From Glycomyces fuscus (GTDB taxonomy: Bacteria > Actinomycetota > Actinomycetes > Streptosporangiales > Streptosporangiaceae), in contig NYMS01000063.1 of NCBI GenBank assembly GCA_002529455.1, positions 248,001 through 312,000 of the forward strand: a stretch of 64,000 nucleotides of DNA. Direction: 5' to 3'. A model generated the notes under the pieces. It saw only the letters and a program-made list of their open reading frames with translations, was not told the origin of the DNA and ran no database searches. Positions 21,680 through 31,009 of this stretch are shown here, piece by piece (the stretch's first letter is position 1; the number at the start of each line of letters is the position of its first letter). The position numbers were made by a program, and so were the translations under genes.

Positions 21680-22114
21680 TCACGTGCCGTGGAAGAGGGT
21701 GAGGTCGACCGCGGGCGCGTCCGTGTACACCACGCCCCGTTCGGGCGGGATGGGTTCACCCGACGCGGAGTCGGTGCAGTGGGCGTCGAACATCCGCGCC
21801 TCGTCGAGGGGTACCAGGGACCGCTCGGTGACCGTCCAGCCGCGCACCAGCCCGACGGGGACCTCGACCCCGCCCGGAAGCGTGTGGGAGACCTGGTCGG
21901 TGAGGGTGCGCAGCACCACCGCCGCGAGGCCGCCGCTGGTGACGGCGGTACACAGGCGTTCCACCACCGCCGGACGCTCGACGTCGAAGCCCGACTCCCG
22001 GCGTTCGACGGCCGTGACCATCGCGTGCCGGGTGTGCAGGGTGAGGATGTGCTTGGTACCGGGCAGGCCGTCCAGCAGGGCGGACAGCAGGGCGTGGGCG
22101 CGTGGGGAGAGCAT
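21680..22114 (-). CDS. Hypothetical protein
   Basis: A 144-residue protein that I do not recognise. It has a helical N-terminus (LSPRAHALLSALLDGLPG), a mixed alpha/beta middle (LTLHTRHAMVTAVERRE, VVERLCTAVTSGGLAAVVLRTLT), and a C-terminal part containing PIPPERGVVYTDAPAVDL. No membrane segment or signal peptide is visible. Codon usage is typical of the host. The start at 22114 has no clear Shine-Dalgarno, so a leaderless transcript is possible. Confidence 0.6.
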   Translation of the reverse strand: MLSPRAHALLSALLDGLPGTKHILTLHTRHAMVTAVERRESGFDVERPAVVERLCTAVTSGGLAAVVLRTLTDQVSHTLPGGVEVPVGLVRGWTVTERSLVPLDEARMFDAHCTDSASGEPIPPERGVVYTDAPAVDLTLFHGT

Positions 22115-22212
22115 GGTTCGAGTATGCGCGCGCCGACGCGGCCGGACCGGGTTGTCCACAGGCCCGGTCGGGGAGGCCGGGGCTCTTCCCGAGGCGGTCG
22201 GCCGGGGGCGTG

Positions 22213-22290
22213 CGGCGTGCCGGTCGGTTCCGGGGGGCGGCCCGTGCCGCGTGCCGGTCGGTTCCGGGGGGCGGCCCGTGCCGCGTGCCG
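22213..22290. repeat. 34-bp tandem repeat, about 2.3 copies
   Basis: The unit beginning GTGCCGGTCGGTTCCGGGGG repeats exactly with a 34-base period at 22217 and 22251, with a third partial copy beginning at 22285. It lies in the non-coding gap between the hypothetical gene and the DUF574 methyltransferase gene. It is probably a slippage product with no obvious role. Confidence 0.8.
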
Positions 22291-22370
22291 GCTCCCGGCC
22301 CCGACGGCCGGTGACCTCCCCGCCGCCCCGACCGCCCGGCGGCCCCGGCGGCCCGCGCACACGCCTCGGG

Positions 22371-23159
22371 TCAGGGCTTGCGCGCCACGCCGCCGTACTG
22401 GGCGACCTCCTTGGGAGTGCCCAGGTCGGTGGGCAGCGGGCGCCACAGGGAGGCGGAGACCACGCCGGGCTCCAGCAGCTCCAGGCCGTCGAAGAAGCGC
22501 TCGATCTCCTCGACGGTGCGCAGGTGGATGGGCTGGCTCGCGTTCTCGTTCCAGGCCTTGGACGCCTCGATGATCTGCGGACTCGTGCTCGTGCTGTCGC
22601 ACAGGGCCAGGAAGCTGCCCGACGGCAGCGCGTCCACGTAGGTGCGGGCCAGGGCGTAGGTGTTCTCGTCGGCGGGGAAGTGGCCCAGGGTGCCCATGAA
22701 CGTCAGCCCGATCGGCTGGGAGAAGTCCAGGTACCGGCGGGCCTCCTCCAGGAGGGGGCCGGGGTCGGTCAGGTCGGCGTCGACGTACTCGGTCGAGCCC
22801 TCGGGGCTGCTGGTGAGCAGGGCGCGGGCGTGGGTCAGCACCAGGGGGTCGTTGTCGACGTAGACGATCCTGGACTCGGGTGCGGCGGCCTGGGCGGCCT
22901 CGTGGGTGTTGTTGGCGGTGGGCAGGCCGGTGCCGATGTCCAGGAACTGGCGGACGCCCTCCTCCTGGACCAGGTGCGTGACCGCGCGGACGAGGAACTG
23001 CCGGTCGGCGCGGGCGACCTCCACGATCTCGGGGAAGGCCTGCGCGATCTGCCGGCCCAGCTCCCGGTCGACCGGGTAGTTGTCCTTGCCCTCCAGCCAG
23101 TAGTTCCACACGCGTGCGGAGTGGGGGACCGAGGTGTCGATGGGGGGAGTGCTGGCCAT
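22371..23159 (-). CDS. DUF574-type SAM-dependent methyltransferase
   Basis: A 262-residue protein of the S-adenosyl methyltransferase family PF04672, which is greatly expanded in actinomycetes. The signature SARVWNYWLEGKDNYPVDR lies near residue 15. The SAM-binding loop FLDIGTGLPTANNTHEAA lies near residue 75 and the acidic strand end VYVDNDPLVL near residue 102; VDADLTDP and PIGLTFMGTLGH follow. The physiological substrate is not established for the family. The ATG at 23159 has GGAGGAC upstream. A decayed second copy of this gene family lies at about 31390-31800. Confidence 0.92.
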   Translation of the reverse strand: MASTPPIDTSVPHSARVWNYWLEGKDNYPVDRELGRQIAQAFPEIVEVARADRQFLVRAVTHLVQEEGVRQFLDIGTGLPTANNTHEAAQAAAPESRIVYVDNDPLVLTHARALLTSSPEGSTEYVDADLTDPGPLLEEARRYLDFSQPIGLTFMGTLGHFPADENTYALARTYVDALPSGSFLALCDSTSTSPQIIEASKAWNENASQPIHLRTVEEIERFFDGLELLEPGVVSASLWRPLPTDLGTPKEVAQYGGVARKP

Positions 23160-23334
23160 GGTGTCCTCCGGGAAGTGGGCTTCGCGCTGTATTGTCCTGG
23201 CGCACTGGCACCGTCGCAACCACGAAACCCTTGCGTCACAGGGCTTTGCGGGTGCGGACGCGGTTCCTCCGGGCCCCGTCCGGGCCGCGTACGCGTGTTC
23301 GGCCAGGTGGGAGCGTGCTCCTAGCATGGATCCC

Positions 23335-23712
23335 ATGAACGAACTCTCCGAAGAGCAGACGGGCCGGGTCATCGCCCTGGCCATGGACCTCGCCCGGGAG
23401 GGGCGCACGGAGGAGCTGCTGGAGTTCCTCGACCACGGCCTTCCGGTGGACACCCGCGACGAGCAGGGCAACACCCTGGTGATGCTCGCCGCCTACCACG
23501 GCCGGGAGGACGCGGTCCGCGCCCTCGTCGACCGCGGCGCCGACGTGGACCTGCGCAACGACCGGGACCAGACGCCCGTGGCCGGGGCGCTGTTCAAGGG
23601 GGAGGAGGGCATCGTGGCGCTGCTCGTCGCCGCGGGCGCCGACCTCGACGCGGGCACGCCGAGCGCCCGCGCCGCGGCCGAGATGTTCGGCCGCACCCAC
23701 CTGCTTCCCTGA
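23335..23712 (+). CDS. Ankyrin-repeat protein next to catalase
   Basis: A 125-residue soluble protein made of about three ankyrin repeats (ELLEFLDHGLPVDTRDEQGN, TLVMLAAYHGREDAVRALVD, then RDQTPVAGALFKGEEGIVAL). It converges on the catalase gene with a hairpin between. In Pseudomonas an ankyrin protein (AnkB) is linked to, and needed for, full activity of catalase KatB, so a helper role for KatA here is an attractive inference. The start at 23335 (MNELSEE) is preferred; an ATG three codons upstream is also possible. Confidence 0.85.
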   Translation: MNELSEEQTGRVIALAMDLAREGRTEELLEFLDHGLPVDTRDEQGNTLVMLAAYHGREDAVRALVDRGADVDLRNDRDQTPVAGALFKGEEGIVALLVAAGADLDAGTPSARAAAEMFGRTHLLP

Positions 23713-23786
23713 CCCCGGCCGGGGGCCGCGCCGCCGCGGCCCCGAGGGGCCCCGGTGACGCCAGGGGCCCGGGGCCCGCAAGCAGG

Positions 23787-23820
23787 CCGAGCCGACGCGG
23801 TCGGGGCCGCGTCGGCTCGG
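23787..23820. terminator. Bidirectional hairpin between ankyrin gene and catalase
   Basis: Perfect 14-base arms (CCGAGCCGACGCGG / CCGCGTCGGCTCGG) with a six-base loop lie between the two convergent stops. The symmetry suits termination from both sides. Confidence 0.77.
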
Positions 23821-23892
23821 TGGACCGGACCCGGGCCGGGCCCTCACGCCCCGTCCGGTGCCTCATGCCCGGATCGGGCGCTCACGCGTCGG

Positions 23893-25392
23893 TCAGACGC
23901 TGTCCGAGTTGGGGTCGGTCGAGGAGACCTTGCCCGCCTGGAGGGCCTCGATGGCCTTGCGCACGCCCTCGCCGTAGGCCGCGTCGGCCATGGTGCAGTT
24001 GGCGATGTGGCGCTCGATGGTGGCCTGGGAGGCGCCGTCGATCGCGCGCGCGGTGTTCTCGAACAGGCGCTGCTGCTCGTCCGCGCTCATCAGGCGGAAC
24101 AGGTTGCCGGGCTGCTCGAAGTAGTTGGCGTCGTCCTCGCGGTAGTCGAACCGGTCGGCGGTCGAGCCGATGGCCTGCGCCGGCTCGGCGTAGGAGGGCT
24201 GCTCCTGCCAGCGGCCGTAGGAGTTGGGCTCGATGCCGGGCACGCCGCCCTGGTTGCCGTCCACGCGCATCGTGCCGTCGCGGTGGTAGGTGTTGACCAG
24301 CTTGGCGCCGCGCGGGTAGTTCACCGGGATCTGGTGGTGGTTGACGCCCAGGCGGTAGCGGGCGGCGTCACCGTAGGAGAACAGGCGGCCCTGGAGCATG
24401 CGGTCGGGCGAGAAGCTGACGCCCGGGACGAGGTTGGCCGGGGTGAAGGCGGCCTGCTCCACGTCCGCGAAGTAGTTCTCCGGGTTGCGGTTGAGCTCGA
24501 ACTCGCCGACCTCGATCAGCGGGTAGTCCTTCTTGGACCAGACCTTGGTCAGGTCGAAGGGGTGGAAGCGGTAGTCCGCCGCCTCGGCCTCGGGCATGAT
24601 CTGGACGTAGAAGGTCCACTTGGGGTTGTCGCCCCGCTCGATGGCCTCGAACAGGTCGCGCTGCGCGGACTCGCGGTCCCCGGCCACGACCTGGGCGGCC
24701 TCCTGGTCCGTGAGGTTCTTGATGCCCTGCTGGGTCCGGAAGTGGAACTTGACCCAGAAGCGCTCGCCGGCCTCGTTGATGAACGAGAAGGTGTGCGAGC
24801 CGAAGCCGTGCATGTGGCGGTAGCCGTCGGGGATGCCGCGGTCCGACATGACGATGGTGACCTGGTGCAGGGCCTCGGGGAGGTTGGTCCAGAAGTCCCA
24901 GTTGTTCTCGGCCGAGCGCAGGTTGGTGCGCGGGTCGCGCTTGACGGCGCGGTTGAGGTCGGGGAACTTCAGCGGGTCGCGGAAGAAGAAGACCGGGGTG
25001 TTGTTGCCGACGATGTCCCAGTTGCCCTCCTCCGTGTAGAAGCGCAGGGCGAAACCGCGGATGTCGCGCTCGGCGTCGGCGGCACCGCGCTCACCGGCGA
25101 CGGTGGAGAAGCGGGCGAACATCTCGGTCTGCTTGCCGACCTCGGAGAAGATCGCTGCCTTGGTGTACCGGGTGATGTCCTGGGTGACCGTGAAGGTACC
25201 GAAGGCCCCGGAGCCCTTGGCGTGCATCCGGCGCTCGGGGATGACCTCGCGGTCGAAGTGCGCGAGCTTCTCCAGGAACCACAGGTCCTGCAGCAGCATC
25301 GGGCCGCGCGGGCCGGCGGTCAGGCTGTTCTGGTTGTCGGCTACCGGGGCGCCGTTGGCCGTGGTCAGCGGCTTCGTGTTGTCCTGAGACAT
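23893..25392 (-). CDS. katA: Monofunctional heme catalase
   Basis: A 499-residue small-subunit clade catalase that dismutates hydrogen peroxide. The active-site histidine is H57 in [10 protein letters not shown], the distal asparagine is N130 in [12 protein letters not shown], and the proximal heme ligand is Y340 in [14 protein letters not shown]. The length fits the clade. It starts with ATG at 25392, 60 bp after the CatR gene, and the two most likely form an operon controlled from the CatR promoter. No secretion signal is seen, so it is cytoplasmic. Confidence 0.97.
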   Translation of the reverse strand: MSQDNTKPLTTANGAPVADNQNSLTAGPRGPMLLQDLWFLEKLAHFDREVIPERRMHAKGSGAFGTFTVTQDITRYTKAAIFSEVGKQTEMFARFSTVAGERGAADAERDIRGFALRFYTEEGNWDIVGNNTPVFFFRDPLKFPDLNRAVKRDPRTNLRSAENNWDFWTNLPEALHQVTIVMSDRGIPDGYRHMHGFGSHTFSFINEAGERFWVKFHFRTQQGIKNLTDQEAAQVVAGDRESAQRDLFEAIERGDNPKWTFYVQIMPEAEAADYRFHPFDLTKVWSKKDYPLIEVGEFELNRNPENYFADVEQAAFTPANLVPGVSFSPDRMLQGRLFSYGDAARYRLGVNHHQIPVNYPRGAKLVNTYHRDGTMRVDGNQGGVPGIEPNSYGRWQEQPSYAEPAQAIGSTADRFDYREDDANYFEQPGNLFRLMSADEQQRLFENTARAIDGASQATIERHIANCTMADAAYGEGVRKAIEALQAGKVSSTDPNSDSV

Positions 25393-25452
25393 GAATTCCT
25401 CGGTCCTAAGGTGGGATCTTTCGGTGCCGCGGTGAGGGCACCGGGCGCGTGG

Positions 25453-25872
25453 TCAGGCCTTCTGGCAGGCGGGGCAGATGCCCCAGTAGGTGACCTCGAC
25501 CTCGTCTATGGCGAAACCGTGGTCCTGCGAACCCGTCATGCAGGGGGCGGACCCGGTGGCGCAGTCCACGTCGGCGATCGTGCCGCAGCTGCGGCAGACC
25601 ACGTGGTGGTGGTTGTCGCCCACCCTGCGCTCGTAGCGCGCGGGCGACCCCTCCGGTTCGATCCGCCTGACGAGTCCGGCCTCCGTCAGAGCCTTGAGTA
25701 CGTCGTACACCGCTTGTGTGGACACCGCACCGAGCTGGCCGCGGACCGCCTGGAGCACGGTGCTGGCGTCGGCGTGCGGATGAGCCCCGACAGCCTCCAG
25801 AACCGCCACTCGGGGCCGGGTCACGCGTAGCGAAGCCCTCCGGAGGAGGACCTCGGTCTCCGTCTGGTGCAT
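25453..25872 (-). CDS. catR: Fur-family peroxide regulator CatR
   Basis: A 139-residue Fur/PerR-type repressor. The winged-helix domain (RVTRPRVAVLEAVGAHPHADAS, then STQAVYDVLKALTEAGLVRRI) is followed by the metal-binding half, with NHHHVVCRSCG and the closing CPACQ giving the structural CxxC pairs. The CatR/FurA group represses its own gene and the adjacent catalase gene until peroxide oxidises it, and here it is the first gene of a catR-katA unit. ATG at 25872. A symmetrical operator lies 22 bp upstream. Confidence 0.93.
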   Translation of the reverse strand: MHQTETEVLLRRASLRVTRPRVAVLEAVGAHPHADASTVLQAVRGQLGAVSTQAVYDVLKALTEAGLVRRIEPEGSPARYERRVGDNHHHVVCRSCGTIADVDCATGSAPCMTGSQDHGFAIDEVEVTYWGICPACQKA

Positions 25873-25893
25873 GCGCCCATTGAATCACTTTTC

Positions 25894-25906
25894 TGGAATG
25901 ATTCCA
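25894..25906 (-). promoter_or_regulatory. CatR operator-like palindrome
   Basis: TGGAATGATTCCA is a perfect 13-base palindrome, flanked toward the gene by a further half-site (TTGAATCA at 25880-25887). It is an AT-rich Fur-box-like site immediately before catR, consistent with autoregulation. Confidence 0.65.
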
Positions 25907-26100
25907 ACATAGGTGCGCCTCACCCGGTCCCCTCCCCAGGGACAGCGGGTCCGGTGCGCGGTCCCCGAGGTGCCGCGCGGGGAACCGTCGCGCGGGGGAA
26001 GCCGTCTGTCATCCCGGGAGGGCGGGCGCCGCGGGCGTGCGGCGGGGAGCCGGGACGCCCCGGCCCCGGACCGGAGCGACGACGGAGGGCGGGTAGGTCC

Positions 26101-26493
26101 ATGGAGGAAGCGGTCGGGCTCCTCGCCCTGGTCTTCGGGCTCGCGGTGGCCACGGCGGCGGTGCACCACGTACGCGACTCCACCGTGGGCGGCGCCCTGG
26201 AGAGGAACGTCCTGCTCGGACTGAGGACGAGGGCCACCCTGTCCTCGGACCGCGCCTGGCGGGAGGGCCACCTGGCCGCGGTCCCCCGGCTCACGGCCGC
26301 CGTGCGCGCCGGCTACACGGCCGCGGCGCTGGCGGCCGTGTCGCTCCTGGCCGCCCTGGCGGCGGACGCCCTCCTGCCCCTGGCCTGGATCGCGGCTGTC
26401 GCGGGTTACGCCGCCCTGATGGGGTTCCTGGTGGCCGCGACGGCGCGGGCCGACGCGGTGGCCAGGGCGGCGGGGGAGCGGGGGGACCGGTAG
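26101..26493 (+). CDS. SdpI-family membrane protein
   Basis: A 130-residue protein with three hydrophobic helices (about residues 5-22, 65-87 and 92-112). Between the first and second is LGLRTRATLSSDRAWREGHLAA, the conserved cytoplasmic loop of the SdpI family, whose prototype is the Bacillus immunity protein to toxin SdpC. Actinomycete relatives are mostly uncharacterised. It is divergent from catR. ATG at 26101 with GGGTAGG upstream. Confidence 0.78.
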   Translation: MEEAVGLLALVFGLAVATAAVHHVRDSTVGGALERNVLLGLRTRATLSSDRAWREGHLAAVPRLTAAVRAGYTAAALAAVSLLAALAADALLPLAWIAAVAGYAALMGFLVAATARADAVARAAGERGDR

Positions 26494-26740
26494 GCGCGCC
26501 CCCTCCGGCAGGTGGGCGCGCGCCGTGCGCTGGCCGCTCTGGTTATGTCCCATTTGTGATCTACATCGTAAAAGTGCCACTCGGTGAGGCATGTCAGCGC
26601 GGGGGAGGGGCCCGCCCGCGACAGCGCACACGTCTCCTCCCGGCCGGCCCGGGCGGCGAAGGCGCGGCAGCGGTCCGCGACCACCCGCACGCACATCCTC
26701 GCCGGGACCCGGGCGAGGGGCCCGCGGCCCGCCGGGCCGC

Positions 26741-28153
26741 CTACGCGGGCGCGTTCCCCAGCAGCTTCTTCTGGATCTTGCCCATGGCGTTGCGCGGCAG
26801 CGCGTCCACCACGCGCACCTCGCGCGGGCGCTTGTGGACCGACAACCGCTCGGCCACGAAGTCGATGACCGCCTCGGGGGAGATGCCGTCACCGACCAGG
26901 TAGGCGACGATGCGCTGGCCGAGGTCGTCGTCGGCCTCGCCCACCACGGCGGCCTCCGCCACCGCGGGGTGGCCGAGCAGCACCGCCTCCACCTCGCCCG
27001 CGCCGACCCGGTAGCCGCCGGTCTTGATCATGTCCACCGACATCCGGCCCACGATCCGGTGCCAGCCCTCCCCGTCGCGGACCGCCGCGTCACCGGTGCG
27101 GAACCAGCCGTCCCCGGTCCACGCCGCGGCCGTGGCCTCCGGCAGCCCGAGGTAGCCCTCGAACAGGGTGGCGCCGCGGACCTGGAGCTCACCGACGCCC
27201 TCGCCGTCGGAGGCGACGGGCTCGCCGTGCTCGCCGCGCAGCCGCGTCTCCAGGCCGGGCAGCGCCGTCCCGACCCAGCCGACGCGCCGCGGCGCGTCGG
27301 CGCGCGCCGCCACGGTGATCAGCGTCTCGGTCATCCCGTACCGCTCCACGGGGCTGTGGCCGCACGCCGCCCGCAGGTCCCGGGCCACGGTGTCGGGCAG
27401 CGGGGCGCTGCCCGACACCAGCAGCCGCGCCCCGGACAGGGCGCGTGCGCTCTCGGGATCGCGCGCGATCCGCGACCACACGGTCGGCACGCCGAAGAAC
27501 AGGCTCCCGCCCCGCCCCGAGCGGCGGCCCCGCCGGGCCGCGGCGGCGTAGGCGGCGGGGGTGGGGCGCCCGGTGTGCAGCAGCGGGCTGCCCACGCGCA
27601 GGGCCCCCAGGACGCCCAGGACCAGGCCGTGCACGTGGAACAGCGGCAGCCCGTGCACCAGCACGTCGTCTGGCGTCCAGTCCCAGGCGTCGGCGAGCGC
27701 GTCCAGGTCGGCGGCCACGGCCCGGCGCGGGATGAGGGCTCCCTTGGGCGGTCCGGTGGTCCCGGAGGTGTACATGACCAGCGCGGTGGACTCGGGCGAT
27801 GGTTCGGGGAGCGCGTACGAGGAGCGCTCGGCCGGGTCCACGGGGACGACCGGAAGGCCGGTCCCCTCCTGCGGGGTCCCCAGCCACAGCGAGGCGCCGG
27901 AGTCGCGCACGATGTGGCGGCGCTCCGCGGTCCCCGAGTCCGCCGGGACCGGGACCACGGGCACCCCGGCCAGCAGGCCGCCGACCACAGCGACGACCGT
28001 GGACAGCGAGGCCTCGCCGTGCACGGCGACGGCGTCGGCCCCCGCCACCCGCTCGGCCACGGCGGCCGCGGCCGACCACAGCCCCTCGCGGTCCAGCTCC
28101 GCCCCGCCGACGCTCACCGCGGCCCCCTCGCCCGCGCCCGAACCCAGCAGCAC
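26741..28153 (-). CDS. MatB-like malonyl/acyl-CoA synthetase
   Basis: A 470-residue member of the AMP-forming acyl-CoA synthetases. The phosphate-binding loop is MYTSGTTGPPKGA (near residue 150), the substrate-side segment DVLVHGLPLFHVHGLVLG follows, then VERYGMTET and GWFRTGDAAV. The C-terminal catalytic lysine is in NAMGKIQKKLLGN. The order and wording closely follow Streptomyces MatB, which makes malonyl- or methylmalonyl-CoA from the free acid, but a different small carboxylate is possible. The GTG at 28153 has GAGGGGG six bases upstream; no ATG is available nearby. It diverges from the glucose dehydrogenase gene. Confidence 0.9.
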   Translation of the reverse strand: MLLGSGAGEGAAVSVGGAELDREGLWSAAAAVAERVAGADAVAVHGEASLSTVVAVVGGLLAGVPVVPVPADSGTAERRHIVRDSGASLWLGTPQEGTGLPVVPVDPAERSSYALPEPSPESTALVMYTSGTTGPPKGALIPRRAVAADLDALADAWDWTPDDVLVHGLPLFHVHGLVLGVLGALRVGSPLLHTGRPTPAAYAAAARRGRRSGRGGSLFFGVPTVWSRIARDPESARALSGARLLVSGSAPLPDTVARDLRAACGHSPVERYGMTETLITVAARADAPRRVGWVGTALPGLETRLRGEHGEPVASDGEGVGELQVRGATLFEGYLGLPEATAAAWTGDGWFRTGDAAVRDGEGWHRIVGRMSVDMIKTGGYRVGAGEVEAVLLGHPAVAEAAVVGEADDDLGQRIVAYLVGDGISPEAVIDFVAERLSVHKRPREVRVVDALPRNAMGKIQKKLLGNAPA

Positions 28154-28387
28154 CCCGCGCCCCCTCAGGTCGTGTCCCGTCCAGTGGGCCAGTAGACCAC
28201 AGGGGCGGCGCCGCCCGGGCCGGGCCCCGTCTCGTGTGCCGGGCGCGACGGCCGGGTAGCCGCCTGGGAGAGGCCCCGGGGACGGAGGCGAGCGCCCACG
28301 ACCGTTCCCGATCCGGTGTCCTCCGCCCCGGGGCGCCCCGGATCCGGTGGCCGGGGCGGACACGTGCGTCAGGTGAGGGGGAGAGCC

Positions 28388-29434
28388 ATGCGTGCTCTGA
28401 CAGTGGTGCCGTCGCAGGCCGGTTCGGTGCGGATCGGCGAGGTCGAGGACCCCGTGCCGGGCGCGGGGGAACTGCTCGTCGACGGCATCGCGCTGGGGAT
28501 CTGCGGCACCGACCACGAGATCGCCGACGGCGAGTACGGCGAGGCGCCGCCCGGACAGGAGCGCCTGGTCCTGGGGCACGAGTCGCTGGGCCGGGTGCGG
28601 GAGGCGCCCGACGGCAGCGGTTTCTCCGCGGGGGACCTCGTGGTCGGGGTGGTGCGCAGGCCCGACCCCGTGCCCTGCGGGGCCTGCGCGCACGGCGAGT
28701 TCGACATGTGCCGCAACGGCGGGTTCACCGAACGCGGCATCAAGCGGATCCACGGCTACGGTTCCCAGCGGTGGACGGTGGAGGCCGACTACGCGGTCAG
28801 GCTCGACCCGTCGCTGGAGCGCGTCGGCGTGCTGATGGAGCCGACCACGGTCGTGGCCAAGGCGTGGGACCAGATCGACCGGATCGGCGGCCGGGCCTGG
28901 TTCGAGCCGCGCCGCCTGCTCGTCACCGGCGCCGGGCCCATCGGCCTGCTCGCCGCCATGATCGGCGTCCAGCGCGGCCTGGACGTGCACGTGCTGGACC
29001 GGGTGGAGCACGGGGTCAAACCCGAGCTGGTGGCCGCGCTCGGGGCGACCTACCACACCGGCGGCGTCGCCGAGGTCGCGGCCACGGGCGAGCCGGACGT
29101 GGTCATCGAGGCCACCGGCGCCTCCAGCGTCATCCTCGACGCGACGGCCCACAACGCGGCCTACGGGATCGTCTGCCTCACCGGTATCTCCTCGGGCGGG
29201 CACACGGTCGACGTCGACGCCGGGGCGCTCAACCGCCAGCTGGTCCTGGAGAACGACGTGCTCTTCGGGTCGGTCAACGCCAACCTGCGGCACTACGAGA
29301 TGGCCGCGCGGGCGCTGGCCGGGGCCGACCACTCCTGGCTGGAGCGGATGATCACCCGGCGGCTGCCGCTGGAGCGCGCGCACGAGGCGTTCGAGCCCGG
29401 CGGCGACCAGGTCAAGACCGTCATCGAGCTGTGA
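28388..29434 (+). CDS. Zinc-dependent glucose 1-dehydrogenase-like MDR protein
   Basis: A 348-residue medium-chain dehydrogenase/reductase of the archaeal-type glucose dehydrogenase group. The catalytic zinc ligands are in GICGTDHEIADG and LGHESLGRV, the structural zinc cysteines are in CGACAHGEFDMC, and the Rossmann loop is LVTGAGPIGLLAAM. The C-terminal Glc_DH extension (NRQLVLENDVLFGSVNAN) is intact. It oxidises glucose or a related aldose with NAD(P). ATG at 28388 after GGGGGAGA. A strong hairpin follows the stop. Confidence 0.92.
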   Translation: MRALTVVPSQAGSVRIGEVEDPVPGAGELLVDGIALGICGTDHEIADGEYGEAPPGQERLVLGHESLGRVREAPDGSGFSAGDLVVGVVRRPDPVPCGACAHGEFDMCRNGGFTERGIKRIHGYGSQRWTVEADYAVRLDPSLERVGVLMEPTTVVAKAWDQIDRIGGRAWFEPRRLLVTGAGPIGLLAAMIGVQRGLDVHVLDRVEHGVKPELVAALGATYHTGGVAEVAATGEPDVVIEATGASSVILDATAHNAAYGIVCLTGISSGGHTVDVDAGALNRQLVLENDVLFGSVNANLRHYEMAARALAGADHSWLERMITRRLPLERAHEAFEPGGDQVKTVIEL

Positions 29435-29468
29435 GCGGCCGCTCGCGGCCAACGGCCGCGCCCCGCCG

Positions 29469-29497
29469 CCGTGCTCCGGGGACGACCCGGAGCACGG
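29469..29497 (+). terminator. Hairpin terminator after glucose dehydrogenase gene
   Basis: Perfect 12-base arms (CCGTGCTCCGGG / CCCGGAGCACGG) with a five-base loop begin 34 bp after the stop codon. Confidence 0.77.
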
Positions 29498-29743
29498 GCC
29501 TGTCGGCGGGCGCTCCCGCCGCCGCGCGGTGGCGCCGGGGCCCGCCCCGCCGGGCGCGGAAAACCCCGTCCGCGCACCGCGGGACCCGGAGGCCCCGGGA
29601 AATTCCCCGGTTCTTTCCCCCATAGGTGATTTTTGTTTTTGGATCCGCTTCTTTCCTGGTCAGGTGCGCTCGGGGTCCGGGAGGGGAGAAAGCGAGGGGA
29701 GTTTGGCGTATCGGTGGAACCACGTGTTCCGCGCGAGGGTGTG

Positions 29744-29772
29744 TTGACAGTCCTCCAGCGGCGTCCGATATT
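29744..29772 (+). promoter_or_regulatory. Predicted promoter of the secreted hydrolase
   Basis: A consensus -35 TTGACA (29744-29749) and GATATT (29767-29772) are separated by exactly 17 bases, about 65 bp before the ATG at 29837. It lies in the AT-richer 400-bp gap after the glucose dehydrogenase gene, which otherwise holds only the hairpin at 29469-29497 and a T-rich patch near 29625-29655. Confidence 0.6.
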
Positions 29773-29836
29773 CGGTGTCCAGCGCGCTGGAAAAGAAACC
29801 CCGCTTTGTTTTGCGCACCCCCTGAGGAGTAGTGAG

Positions 29837-30682
29837 ATGGGATCACGACCGGCCCGCCGAACGGCGTCCGTCCTTCTCGGCCTGGCGGTGGTCGCCGCCC
29901 TCGCCCCCGGGGCGGCCGCCGCCGACCCCGTGCAGACCCTGGACGGAACGGGCCCCTACGACGCCGAGTACGTCACCACCCTCCGCCTGCGCGACCACAC
30001 CGTCTACCGGCCGGTGGACCTGCCCGAGGGCGAACGGCTGCCGGTCGTGGCCTGGGGCAACGGTGCCTGCCGGGCCGACGGGACGTGGTTCGAGAACATC
30101 CTCACCGAGTTCGCCTCGCACGGCTTCCTGGTCATCGCCAACGGCCGCCCCGGCGGCACCGGCAGGACCGACCCCGAGATGCTCACCGAGGCCGTCGACT
30201 GGGCGATCGAGGAGAACGGCCGCCTGTTCAGCGAGTACCGGGGCCACATCGACACCGACAGCATCGCGGTGATGGGCCAGTCCTGCGGCGGCCTGGAGAC
30301 CTACGAGGTCGCCGACGACCCGCGGATCGACACCACCGTGCTGTGGAACAGCGGCCTGCTGACCGACCGCGACAACGACCTGCTGGAGGACCTGCACGCA
30401 CCCGTCGCCTACTTCACCGGCGGGCCCGACGACATCGCCTACGAGAACGCCCTGGACGACTACGGCCGCCTGCCCCGGGGCCTGCCCGCCTTCATCGGCC
30501 ACCTCGACGTCGGGCACTACGGCACCTTCGCCGAGCCCAACGGCGGCGAGTACGGCCGTGTCGGCGTCGCCTGGCTGCGGTGGCAGCTCAAGGGCGACCA
30601 GCAGGCCCGCCGGGAGTTCGTCGGCGAGGACTGCGGCCTGTGCTCCACCGAGTGGGACACCGACAGCAAGAACCTCACGTAA
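29837..30682 (+). CDS. Secreted alpha/beta hydrolase
   Basis: A 281-residue exported protein. A signal peptide (residues 1 to about 28, core SVLLGLAVVAALAPG, AAA cleavage region) precedes an alpha/beta-hydrolase fold. The nucleophile elbow reads IAVMGQSCGGLET (serine in GQSCG) and the C-terminal histidine is probably in GHLDVGHYGTF. An oxyanion region VAWGNGACRADG precedes them. Two cysteines in the tail (DCGLCSTEWD) may form a disulfide. It resembles PET-hydrolase/cutinase-like and chlorophyllase-like actinomycete esterases; the substrate is unknown. ATG at 29837 after GAGGAGT. Confidence 0.88.
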   Translation: MGSRPARRTASVLLGLAVVAALAPGAAAADPVQTLDGTGPYDAEYVTTLRLRDHTVYRPVDLPEGERLPVVAWGNGACRADGTWFENILTEFASHGFLVIANGRPGGTGRTDPEMLTEAVDWAIEENGRLFSEYRGHIDTDSIAVMGQSCGGLETYEVADDPRIDTTVLWNSGLLTDRDNDLLEDLHAPVAYFTGGPDDIAYENALDDYGRLPRGLPAFIGHLDVGHYGTFAEPNGGEYGRVGVAWLRWQLKGDQQARREFVGEDCGLCSTEWDTDSKNLT

Positions 30683-31009
30683 CCGCACGCGCGCCCCGGG
30701 CGCGCGAGGGCCGCCCGGGGCGCGTGAGGGCCGGCGGGGGCGCCGGAATCCGCGTCCGGCGCTCCGCGGCCGGTTTTCTCCGGGTCCCGGTGGCCGTCCG
30801 CGGGATGCGCGCCCGGAGCCGTAAAAATGCTGCGGAAGGCAAATCCGTATTTTAGGAGCAAGTGAACTGGCCAAAGTATTCGTGGAGTGGACTGAGGCAT
30901 AGCCTGGAGTGGTGTCGGACAAAGCCGACGTTCATGAGACGAGCGGACGCCGGTCTCCTGTATCGCTGTTTCGGTAAAGCACCGATTCGCTACAGAAAGG
31001 ACAGGAAGC
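30683..31009. other. Intergenic leader before the Gly-His peptide gene
   Basis: About 330 bp. The first half is GC-rich; the second half (30820-31009) is markedly AT-richer and presumably holds the promoter and leader of the peptide gene. The ribosome site AGGACAGGA lies at 31000-31006. I could not single out a convincing -35/-10 pair. Confidence 0.5.

Noticed and set aside
26741-29623. A 960-codon minus-strand frame that would join the acyl-CoA synthetase to an upstream domain
   Set aside because: The upstream two-fifths are antisense to glucose dehydrogenase; the synthetase has its own GTG and ribosome site at 28153.
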